Below the pieces are notes generated by a model that saw only the letters and a program-made list of their open reading frames with translations, ran no database searches and was not told where the DNA came from. From Linyphia triangularis (lineage: Eukaryota; Arthropoda; Arachnida; Araneae; Linyphiidae), in contig OZ021727.1 in assembly GCA_963978545.1 (NCBI GenBank), forward strand, positions 56,308,487 through 56,372,486: a stretch of 64,000 bases of DNA. The letters are read 5' to 3'. The position numbers and the translations under genes were made by a program. This document shows, in pieces, positions 35,401 through 41,128 of this stretch; position 1 is the stretch's first letter; every line of letters starts with the position of its first letter.

Positions 35401-38400
35401 GTTAAATTTCCCATTATTTAACATTAACCTAAGAAAATAATTGTGTATGAAAATGTCGCGTATTGTTTAAATTGTTGTCGAAGAAAGTTTAAGTATGTTA
35501 TTTTTTTTTTTTTTCTTCTCTAATTTAGCATTATTCTTACACATTTTAAAGATAAAAATTTTATGCGTGAAATAAATTTTCGCATATTGTTTCAATTCCT
35601 TACCTTATAAATTTTTAGTATTTCTTTTTCTCTAATTTAGCGTTATTCTTACACATTTGAAAGACATAATTTTTATATGTGTGGTAAATTTTCGCGTATT
35701 ATTTAAATTATTTGCCTTATAAATTTTTAGAGCTTCTTTTTTATCTTATTTATCGTTGATATAAGAGTATGATTGTACATGTGAAGTTAATTTTCACGTT
35801 CAATTTTAAATTCTTTGCCTTGTAAATTTTTAGTGTTTCTTTTTTCTAAAAGTTAGAGTTGTCATTATACATTTTAAAGACATGAATGGCAATGTTTGAA
35901 TTCTTTGTCGTAGAAATTATAGGTATGTTATACTTTCCTCCTGCATGTCAAATTTAAAGTCGTGATTTTTATGTGTAAAGTAAATTTTTGCGTTAATGTT
36001 AAAGTTATTTGTCGTAGAAAGTTTAAGTATGTTACTTTTTTCTTTTATTCAGCGATATTTTAAATACATGATTTTTATATATGTAGTAAATTTTCGCGTA
36101 AAGGTTAAATTTATTTGTCGTAGAAATTTTAAGTATGCTAATTCTTCTTACACGTTACATTTTAAAGTCGTGATTTTTATATGTGAAGAAAATTTTTTAC
36201 GTTAATGTCAAAGTTATTTGCCGTACAAAGTTTAAGTATGTTACTTTTTTTTTCTTCTTTTATTTAGCGGTATTTCTACATATTTTAAAGTCGGGATTTT
36301 TATGTGTAAAGTAAAATGTTACGTTAATGTTAAAGTTATTTGTCGTAGAAAGTTTAAGTACGTTACTTTTCTCTTGCATGTCATATTTTAAAGTCGTGAT
36401 TTTTATATATGAAGGGAATTTTCGTGTAAAGGTTAAATATTTATCTTAGAAATTTTAAGTAAGTTACTTTTTTTTCTCTTATTTAGCGATATTTTTACTC
36501 ATTTTAAAGTGATTTTTATGTGAAAAGTAAATTTTTTACGTTAATGTTAAAGTTATTTATTTTAAAGAGTTTAAGTATGTTACTTTTTTCTCTTATTTAG
36601 TGATATTCGTACACATTTTAAAGACATGATTTTTATTCGCAAAGTAAATTTTCACGTTCACTTTTTTTTATAAGTTTATTTTTTATAATAATAATAATAA
36701 AATCTGATAATTATTACTAAATATTATCTTTATATTTAATAAATTTCATAATTACTCCAATTGCAACAACTGTCTACGCTAAAAACCCATTCGCTACACT
36801 ATGACGTCACGAACAAATTATCTATCACTTTAACTGTTTCAAGCAAGATCGTTACACAACAACTCAACTCGCAAACGCGTTGAAGCGTGTTGAAACATCC
36901 CTAGTCTCGCTCCCCTCCCTTCTGACGGGTCGATAGTCAGTAGCACCCTCTACCGTGAAACCTGATTGGTCGGTGAAGTCACGTGATCACCCCTCATATA
37001 TAGACGCTACCTGTTGCCGTCTCGCCATTTCTACTTGGATACCTGAGTGTGAAAGACGTGTTTAATACTTCGTGCTTTTTTTTCACAGATTTTTTTTTTG
37101 TTAGGGTGGAGTGAGGCGGTACCAATTCTTCCTAAAAGAGGTATCGGGCTGGAGGTGGGTCCTCACCTTTAATAAATAATTTTTCAAAATTTATTAATTG
37201 TAATTCTAAAGTCTTAACTTATTCAAAATTAGTTAGGGAAGGGGGGTGGGTAGATGAGTTACCATGAAGGCAACGTCCGATAGTCGATATTTTAACAATT
37301 GTTTGGTAAAATATTGAAATGTCACGTGTAGCTCGGGGTTAGGGTTCTTTTTGACCCTTAGCAAATGGCCTTCACTTTTATTAACTTTTCAAATGTAACA
37401 TTTTTTTATTTTTTTTTTATTTGTGTAACTTTGTTGCAGGTATTTTAACTTGATTAAAGGATATGTAAGTAACTCGCTAGAAAACCAAACAGTCAATCAG
37501 AAGTTAACTTTTAGTCACATGTTTAAAACTTATCAGTCACAAGCGAGCATTTAGCTGACCGATCAGAACTCGTTGCCAAAACCTGAAAACTAAATTTGGT
37601 ATATATCTAGTGTTATCATCACTTAAAACGTAAATTTTAACATATAATGACATCATACCCACTGTGACGTCACTAGTAAAAATATCTATCACTCTTAACT
37701 TATTCGTTTAGAAGCAGCCCTAGAACAATTCAGCTCCATCTTAAAGGTAAATTGAAACTAAAAAGTGTTGCCATCGCTCTAAACTTTGATATAAAACAAA
37801 TTATGACGTCATACCTACTGTGACGTCATGCAATAAAAGCCTATCACTCTAACTTATTCACTAAGAAGCAGTCCTAGAACAACTCAACTCCATCCTAAAG
37901 GTAAATCGAAACTAAAAAGTGTTGCCACCGCTCAAAACTTTGATATAAAACACATTATGACGTCATCTACTGTGACGTCACGCAATAAAAACCTATCATT
38001 CTAACTTATTCGCTAAGAAGCAGTCCTAGAACAACTCAACTCCGTCTGCTAGATAAACCGAAACTAAAAAAAGTGTTGCCATCGCTCTAAACTTTAATAT
38101 AAAACACATTATGACGTCATACCTACTGTGACGTCATACACAAACAGCTTATAACGAAACTAAAACAGCAGCAGGAGGGGAACAACTCCACTTCCGGTCA
38201 CGTGATTTCCGGTCACGTCATATCCGGTGATATCACTTCCTGTGACGTCATATCCGGTCACGCCCCCTTCCGGTGACGTCATCGTCCCCCGTCCCTGCTC
38301 CGCTGCTCCGCCATGGCCCCGGACTGTCATTTTCTAACTACTTCCGAGAGATGATTGAGACCCAGAAATTCCTAGAATACAGCACGACAAACAAGGCGTG

Positions 38401-41128
38401 TGAAAATATCTTCTATATCTATCACATCAGTGTCTAGAAAACTGTCATTCCATAAACTGGATCTCTTTTTACACACCACACCATAAAGCCATACAAAATC
38501 TACCAAAAGATCAAGGAGATGAAAGCACAATTATATAAAAAAATATTATTATTAAGCAATACCAAAAGAAAAGTCCGGGATGATATTTTGCGAACACCAG
38601 TTTCAAAGAGACTCTATTTTAAAATCGATGTCATGTTCAACGATTAAGGTATTTATGCTACGGACACTCAGTGAGCAATTTTCAATTCGTATTTGATGCA
38701 TGATATGCCTGCATGCGTATATGATGCATGATATGCCTTATATTACCTTGACGAATCCGTTCTTCTTCTTGAAGTAGGTATCCCACTCGTTGACGACGGA
38801 TCCCCAGATCTGCCACACATCTTCCTCTTTCTCCTCCTCAGTATTGGCACTCTGCTTGCTGTCGCCTGAAGCCACCGACACGAGGCTAGTGCTAGACGAC
38901 TTCCTAGAATGCCCGGACGCCAGGGAGTTCAAGGACTTCGCATCCGATTCCAGAAGCCTGAAAACAAACAATCATCAGGATACTATGTAACAAAAAAAAG
39001 TATTCCATAAAATAGTAGATCCCATCGAAAAATATTGTTTACAACAAAGAATTATACCCGAAAGTGACGATATAAATTAGCTTTCAAAGTGGGTTGGCCG
39101 TGATAGTGACAACACACTCATGCAGGTACAATGACGTTACAACGGCCCCCAGCTCAATGAGGAATCCAACGACTTACGTTAAATCTCGATGTATTCTTGT
39201 CAGTGCTTTTATATGTTAGAAATAAAGTAATGGTATATTAATTGAAATATCCTAACTAAAATAAAACTTGGAAATATAATATATTTTACTATATTAGAGT
39301 TTTAAGCCCAGTGGCTGCGCATTGCGCTGCCACGCCACAGGTCTGCGGTTCGATCTCCGGACTGGGCAACGTTGACTCAGCCCTTCATTCCTTAAGTGGG
39401 TCGATTAAATGAGAACTAAACACTGGGGGTTCCGCGTCAGTCTGACCATCTGACCGGAAAATTGCGGTATGGCACCTCGGAGTCCATGGTCAAGTAAGCT
39501 GGATAGGGCACAGCAGGCCAAACCCCCAGGGGCTGTTACGCCACTAAGTTTAGTTTTTTTTTACATTACACTTAAGGTTGTGTTCCACCCACACAAGACA
39601 CCCCATGTGGAAATTGAAGAACCCGTAAGAACTTGAATAATTTTATCAGTACCCCAACGAAATATTACAACTGAATTGAATCACTGGTTACTTCATACAA
39701 AGTCTTATTTTAGAAAAGGATAGTGGATCCAGCTGATGAAATTCAAATATATTTAAAAAGAATAATAGTTCATTACAAAGAATGAAATGTTTTTAATGTC
39801 ACAAGAAAGGTGTCATTAAGAGCAACAAGAACGAACACAATACAAGAGCTTCCCCAGCGTTAATCTATAAGCGATAGAATCTAATTTTTTTTTCAGATGT
39901 GTAGAATATAAAACATTAACCAAGCCCAAATAAAAAAATATATATAAAATTATAAATTTTTGGCCATTTTTAATAAGTGAATAGGAGTGTATATTTCACA
40001 AGTTCTACAAAGATTCATTCCTGCAATTGAATGGCAGATCCTTTAGTCTAAAAACGTTGAAAATAAATGTTCTTTTTAAAAAATATTCTCGCTAATGAGG
40101 AATTTTATTATTGGTGCTGCTGTTTTAATATAAACAATTAAGAAGAAGTAGCTCTACTTCTAATTTTCATCATATTATGTTTATAGAACGAATACAAAAT
40201 TTACCGGGTTTTCATGTTCTATAATAAATAAGGGTTGAAACAAGACTAATTTTTTTTAAAGTTAACGAAATCCTTGGATGCAGCTTGACAAAAAAAAAAA
40301 AAAAAAAGCGATATGGTGTGTCACTGTGTTGATGCAAAGAAAACGCAAAATGTGCATGTAATTTTTTAGAAACTATTAAAAAATGTCCTTTATCTGCCTG
40401 CATTCTTAATTCTCTACATATGCTAATTATTTAACGTTATAAAATAGAACGAAAATAACCCATGGCTCAATTTCATATTTAATTATAAGCTTATTTCCTT
40501 TTATAGCTCTCAGGAGTTTTTAAAAGACAAGTTCGTTATGCCTTCACGATTTTCTTAGGATCAAAGAACTTGGATATCTCTAACTGAATCCCGTAAAGAT
40601 GATTCTTGATCATTACCTGAAAATATCCATTAATAATCGGAAGCCTAATGCAAAACATACATTTACACAAATAAAATAAAACTTCACAAGAAAGTGTTAT
40701 CAAAATTAATTTGATGAAGTTGTTTAAAAATATATTCAAATTAACTATAGACGGAATCAAAATACAAGATAAACTAAAATTTTTATCAAAGCCGATTGAT
40801 ATGTTGTTATTACTTAAATAGAATCTATCTTTAATAAAGATATTATTAAGGAGATAAAGGAGCCAGTAGGCGAGCAAAAATCTCACACCACCCAATCAAT
40901 CAAAGACAATATTAGTTAAAAAATAATTAATGTAAGATACAGGATACAGGCAAAAACCTCTTACCTTCTACCCCATTCCCATATCGCACTTGAAATCGAA
41001 GAACTTCGCGACCTATGTAAATTTTCATCACTACACAAAAAATTATCGTCGCATTGGATGGAAACAGATCTGGATCGAATGAAGTTTTCATCGAAACTGT
41101 CTGGTTCTTCATAGTCAATAGCCATCAT
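12306..41128 (-). CDS. Evi5: EVI5-type TBC-domain Rab GTPase-activating protein, complete coding span (16 exons)
   Basis: EVI5 proteins accelerate GTP hydrolysis on endosomal Rabs (Rab11/Rab35 context) and act in recycling, cytokinesis and cell migration. Sixteen coding exons with GT/AG boundaries join without a frame break into 754 residues, close to the usual ~800. Residues 1-54 are Ser/acidic-rich. RLLESDAKSLNSL, near 55-67, is the conserved pre-TBC motif. The TBC domain spans about 126-345, with the arginine finger Arg176 in IIRDIARTYPEH and the glutamine finger Gln213 in YCQGS, so the catalytic dual-finger residues are intact. From about 365 a long coiled coil runs to about 690, with duplicated EELIAVKLRE / QELISVKLRE blocks. 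The start ATG at 41128 has an upstream in-frame TAA. Alternative upstream exons are likely, because vertebrate EVI5 has a longer N terminus. Intron 2 is 17.5 kb and holds a 14.3-kb palindrome. Confidence 0.95.
13526..13621 (-). CDS. Evi5: Evi5 coding exon 15
   Basis: 32 codons, VKELADINQAQIAAENEDVK and ILCKRVTELQVK. It is the same length (96 bp) as exon 14, consistent with duplicated coiled-coil exons. Confidence 0.9.
14739..14834 (-). CDS. Evi5: Evi5 coding exon 14
   Basis: 32 codons, LNESELKNMKMDIEHKN and DFKKKVTLLENQ. Coiled coil, donor gtatgc, phase 0. Confidence 0.9.
15378..15488 (-). CDS. Evi5: Evi5 coding exon 13
   Basis: 37 codons, KYVGNSAANHINEELKNSEK and NVTELQQRVAYLEKK. Coiled coil, phase 0 at both ends. 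Confidence 0.9.
15656..15805 (-). CDS. Evi5: Evi5 coding exon 12
   Basis: Encodes INQCLKEAYPENTIILIQ, EELIAVKLRESEAQLHIKEL and LQKINDLQSQLV. The EELIAVKLRE core repeats that of exon 11 (QELISVKLRE), evidence of internal duplication in the coiled coil. Confidence 0.93.
16009..16155 (-). CDS. Evi5: Evi5 coding exon 11
   Basis: Encodes 49 residues including DLIQSMHQELISVKLREA and DLLHRIKELEA. This is the first of two similar coiled-coil blocks; compare exon 12. Confidence 0.92.
16579..16746 (-). CDS. Evi5: Evi5 coding exon 10
   Basis: Encodes ESASLADRLVQGQVTRAQEA, then ALRRELANLKQQ and ERSKRKIKELDD. The GQVTRAQEAE motif is conserved across EVI5 and EVI5-like proteins. Confidence 0.95.
17270..17372. 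mobile_element. Eroded fragment of the CAGGGTGGCCACA MITE family
   Basis: Within Evi5 intron 9, short TTCCC/TTCCT-rich text runs up to GCTAGGCACCCTGG. It resembles the subterminal and terminal part of the MITEs at 4853 and 44130. Only one end is recognisable. Confidence 0.4.
17988..18041 (-). CDS. Evi5: Evi5 coding exon 9 (54 bp)
   Basis: Encodes RLRTENKLLRQRIENLEL, a conserved coiled-coil heptad segment of the EVI5 family. Too short for ordinary ORF scans; found by phase and family motif. Confidence 0.92.
18530..18590 (-). CDS. Evi5: Evi5 coding exon 8
   Basis: 61 bp. After one base completing Lys it encodes LEKDYTSYKAKEQEEMVELR, the start of the coiled coil. Confidence 0.93.
18769..18866 (-). 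CDS. Evi5: Evi5 coding exon 7
   Basis: Encodes YFQKEMPAKCEADPDYL and AMQVKYSPKKMKK, the linker after the TBC domain. It ends two bases into a Lys codon that exon 8 completes. Confidence 0.94.
19099..19188 (-). CDS. Evi5: Evi5 coding exon 6 (TBC end)
   Basis: Encodes GMEMIFRIGIAILQYCKEDL and DMEGMLR, the last conserved helices of the TBC domain. Acceptor ctag, donor gttagt. Confidence 0.94.
19759..19902 (-). CDS. Evi5: Evi5 coding exon 5 (TBC)
   Basis: Encodes EQIPELHMHFQAQSFHTSM, YASSWFLTLFTSSL and CRVMDLFLSE. The SSWFLTLF motif is a hallmark of TBC domains. Confidence 0.96.
20195..20320 (-). CDS. Evi5: Evi5 coding exon 4 (TBC)
   Basis: Encodes MPEEDAFVVMVRLMEDY, RLREMYKPSMAELGLCMYQ and LECIVQ, a highly conserved TBC segment. 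Phase 0 at both ends. Confidence 0.96.
20970..21269 (-). CDS. Evi5: Evi5 coding exon 3 (core TBC)
   Basis: Encodes 100 residues from DLVRRGIPNHIRNIVWQLL to AFIVGLLLLQ. It holds both catalytic fingers of the TBC fold: Arg in IIRDIARTYPEH and Gln in GYCQGS. Acceptor gcag, donor gtatga, phase 0 on both sides. Confidence 0.97.
21731..21952. repeat. Two-copy direct tandem duplication (~107 bp apart)
   Basis: TTTTATAGCAGCCATAAT (the first copy has CTTTATAGC), the following TTCAGTTGTTTTATTTTA, AAAAAATCAC and TTGTAC recur in the same order in both halves, with scattered differences. It lies in Evi5 intron 2. No coding potential was recognised. Confidence 0.8.
22032..22260. repeat. Unclassified repeat-like segment with CCGC/GCGG words
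   Basis: Contains the small palindrome CCGCCAAGTGGCGG, followed by opposed GCGGAATT and TTCCGCTTTT words, in marked contrast to the AT-rich surroundings. It probably derives from a mobile element, but ends and family are not determined. Confidence 0.4.
22432..23215. repeat. Highly diverged tandem array, unit about 75-130 bp
   Basis: A motif like TTGTTGTGATGGTAATTTT, followed by CGCCGATA and ACCGAGATTT words, recurs near 22470, 22661, 22782, 22882, 23013 and 23087 at irregular spacing. CpG is markedly denser than in the flanks. It lies just left of the palindrome insertion inside Evi5 intron 2. Confidence 0.6.
23216..23990. other. Intron sequence left of the palindrome; nothing recognised
   Basis: Part of Evi5 intron 2. 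Two short ORFs (64 and 74 codons) show no family features. Confidence 0.4.
23991..23998. repeat. Target site duplication, left copy
   Basis: TTCCGAGA directly abuts the left palindrome end. It is identical to 38342-38349 on the right. The next base is G on both sides, so a 9-bp reading is also possible. Confidence 0.85.
24040..24160. promoter_or_regulatory. CRE/ETS/E-box cluster at the left terminus
   Basis: Within about 120 bp there are two perfect CRE sites (TGACGTCA at 24059 and 24090), several CCGGAAG/CCGGATAT ETS-like words, GGGGGCGTG and a CACGTG E-box. GC content is far above the surroundings. This is a dense promoter or enhancer-like module. Which factors bind is inference. Confidence 0.7.
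24200..24700 (+). repeat. Four ~155-bp tandem repeats with paired CREs (left arm)
   Basis: Units begin at TGACGTCA near 24204, 24360, 24522 and 24668. In units 1-3 each has TGACGTCACAGTAG, then TGACGTCATAAT, GCGATGGCAACACTTTTT or a close variant, GTTCTAGGACTGCTTCT and AATAAGTTA. The fourth unit is the most diverged and its second CRE is TGATGTCA. Confidence 0.9.
25300..25385 (-). promoter_or_regulatory. Outward-facing core promoter candidate, left arm
   Basis: Read on the minus strand: CTGATTGG (inverted CCAAT), CACGTG E-box, then TATATA about 30 bp later, followed by GC-rich sequence where transcription would start (about 25310). The layout is that of a TATA promoter pointing toward the element's tip. 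A minus-strand AATAAA follows about 140 bp downstream, so a very short transcript is possible. Confidence 0.5.
25620..27235 (+). repeat. Tandem array, period ~100-120 bp (left arm)
   Basis: More than ten diverged units, each with AAAAATCACGACTTTAAAAT, CGCTAAATAAGAG, CATACTTAAACTTTCTACG and CAAATAACTTTAACATTAACG words. Unit starts lie near 25707, 25824, 25937, 26038, 26162, 26265 and 26369. AT-rich and non-coding. Confidence 0.9.
27300..27509 (+). CDS. Small 69-codon ORF in a GC-richer island, left arm (hypothetical)
   Basis: The peptide starts MIRHSPAFLDRRMSHAK and contains SKNNSIDAQAAGDAVMCQQ. I recognise no family. A CCAAT box (27281) lies just upstream and AATAAA (27505-27510) overlaps the stop codon. 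The island is much less AT-rich than its surroundings, so a short transcription unit is plausible, coding or not. The later Met (MSHAK) is an alternative start. Confidence 0.3.
   Translation: MIRHSPAFLDRRMSHAKTCWNRSGDLYSKNNSIDAQAAGDAVMCQQVFEIIVFLLCRFHNEMFVKTWNE
27510..31137. other. AT-rich inner part of left arm (mirrored at 31200-34830)
   Basis: About 3.6 kb with no recognised protein, tandem array or RNA gene. Long T and A runs at 29587-29607 and 29935-29965 differ in length between arms. Small ORFs are low-complexity (poly-Lys/poly-Phe). Confidence 0.5.
31138..31199. other. Loop (spacer) at the centre of the palindrome
   Basis: A 62-bp spacer between GTACATGTTTC and its complement. Its own sides are still weakly complementary (GTGAAA against TTTCAC), so the original centre was probably tighter and has since mutated, or the loop is protected from homogenisation. 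Confidence 0.85.
34831..35040 (-). CDS. Small 69-codon ORF, right arm copy (hypothetical)
   Basis: Identical peptide to 27300-27509 in mirror position, with the same CCAAT and AATAAA context. Identity between arms does not itself show selection, because the non-coding parts are equally identical. Confidence 0.3.
   Translation of the reverse strand: MIRHSPAFLDRRMSHAKTCWNRSGDLYSKNNSIDAQAAGDAVMCQQVFEIIVFLLCRFHNEMFVKTWNE
35105..36720 (-). repeat. Tandem array, period ~100-120 bp (right arm)
   Basis: Reverse complement of the left-arm array at mirrored positions. The same unit divergence pattern in both arms means the palindrome formed, or was last homogenised, after the array had diversified. 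Confidence 0.9.
36955..37040 (+). promoter_or_regulatory. Outward-facing core promoter candidate, right arm
   Basis: Mirror of the left-arm unit: CTGATTGG, CACGTG and TATATA in order on the plus strand, then AATAAA at 37171-37176. Confidence 0.5.
37640..38140 (-). repeat. Four ~155-bp tandem repeats with paired CREs (right arm)
   Basis: Reverse-complement counterpart of the left-arm array, with the same unit differences in the same order. The two arms therefore share history unit by unit. Confidence 0.9.
38180..38300. promoter_or_regulatory. CRE/ETS/E-box cluster at the right terminus
   Basis: Mirror copy of the left terminal module with the same CRE, ETS-like and CACGTG words. Both outer ends of the insertion therefore carry the same putative regulatory block. 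Confidence 0.7.
38342..38349. repeat. Target site duplication, right copy
   Basis: TTCCGAGA directly abuts the right palindrome end, in the same orientation as the left copy. It shows that the whole palindrome entered as one unit. Confidence 0.85.
38694..38738. repeat. 17-bp direct repeat beside the Evi5 exon 2 donor
   Basis: TGATGCATGATATGCCT occurs at 38694-38710 and again at 38722-38738, ending only 8 bp before the exon. On the gene's strand it lies just inside the intron. It could be a local slippage duplication or an intronic splicing element. Confidence 0.8.
38747..38957 (-). CDS. Evi5: Evi5 coding exon 2
   Basis: Encodes LLESDAKSLNSLASG, a serine-rich stretch, an EEEKEED acidic patch and WQIWGSVVNEWDTYFKKK, the conserved lead-in to the TBC domain. 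Acceptor tttcag, donor gtaata. The donor opens the 17.5-kb intron containing the palindrome. Confidence 0.93.
39304..39556 (+). mobile_element. tRNA-derived SINE (family A)
   Basis: The tRNA-like head has a perfect 7-bp acceptor stem (GCCCAGT 39306-39312 with ACTGGGC 39361-39367), an A-box region around GTGGCTGCGC and a B box GGTTCGATC. The body contains TTAAGTGGGTCGATTAAATG, a domain type shared by many metazoan SINEs. It ends in a T-run near 39550. A target duplication was not clear. It lies in Evi5 intron 1. Confidence 0.88.
39557..40964. other. Evi5 intron 1, remainder; no supported gene
   Basis: AT-rich intron sequence with an A-run near 40288-40306. A minus-strand stretch at 40536-40614 looks exon-like but cannot be joined in frame; it is discussed among the rejected items. 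Confidence 0.45.
40965..41128 (-). CDS. Evi5: Evi5 coding exon 1
   Basis: Starts with ATG ATG GCT and encodes MMAIDYEEPDSFDE, a RSRSVS/RSRSSS serine-rich stretch and EWGR. It ends two bases into a codon before gtaaga. Exon 2 begins with the single base needed to complete that codon as Arg, giving GRRLLESD. An in-frame TAA lies nine codons upstream. This N terminus is not a conserved EVI5 block, so it could be one of several alternative starts. Confidence 0.7.

Larger units (their letters stand above)
23999..38341. mobile_element. Giant palindromic (foldback-like) insertion in Evi5 intron 2
   Basis: A 14,343-bp near-perfect inverted repeat. The outer ends are GTAGTTAGAAAATGACAG and its complement, and matching positions sum to 62337-62341 from end to centre. 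An 8-bp direct repeat TTCCGAGA flanks it (23991-23998 and 38342-38349), as expected for a transposition-type insertion. No transposase, integrase or polymerase ORF was recognised; the longest ORFs are below 100 codons and low-complexity. Terminal repeats with internal tandem arrays recall foldback elements and other long-TIR DNA transposons. An 8-bp duplication fits hAT, P or Merlin-like groups, but the termini match none that I recognise. The terminal CRE plus ETS composition also recalls terminal repeats of some small DNA viruses; no viral protein is present, so this is only an analogy. Confidence 0.9.
31200..38341 (-). repeat. Right arm of the palindrome (7142 bp)
   Basis: Reverse complement of the left arm throughout. 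All small ORFs of the left arm reappear here with identical peptides, except next to homopolymer runs. This implies arm identity of about 99.9 percent. Confidence 0.95.

Noticed and set aside
23999..38341. Reading the palindrome as an integrated virus
   Set aside because: Terminal CRE/ETS motifs are suggestive, but no capsid, replication or polymerase ORF is present, and the target duplication is explained equally well by a transposon.
40536..40614. Exon-like minus-strand stretch (VMIKNHLYGIQLEISKFFDP… to a stop) with a good acceptor
   Set aside because: Joined after Evi5 exon 1 it would give an immediate stop (AG+GTAA), and the peptide matches no family I know. Direct joining of exon 1 to exon 2 is in phase.
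40927..41118. 63-codon minus-strand ORF over Evi5 exon 1
   Set aside because: Different frame from the one that splices into exon 2 and reads through the donor into the intron.
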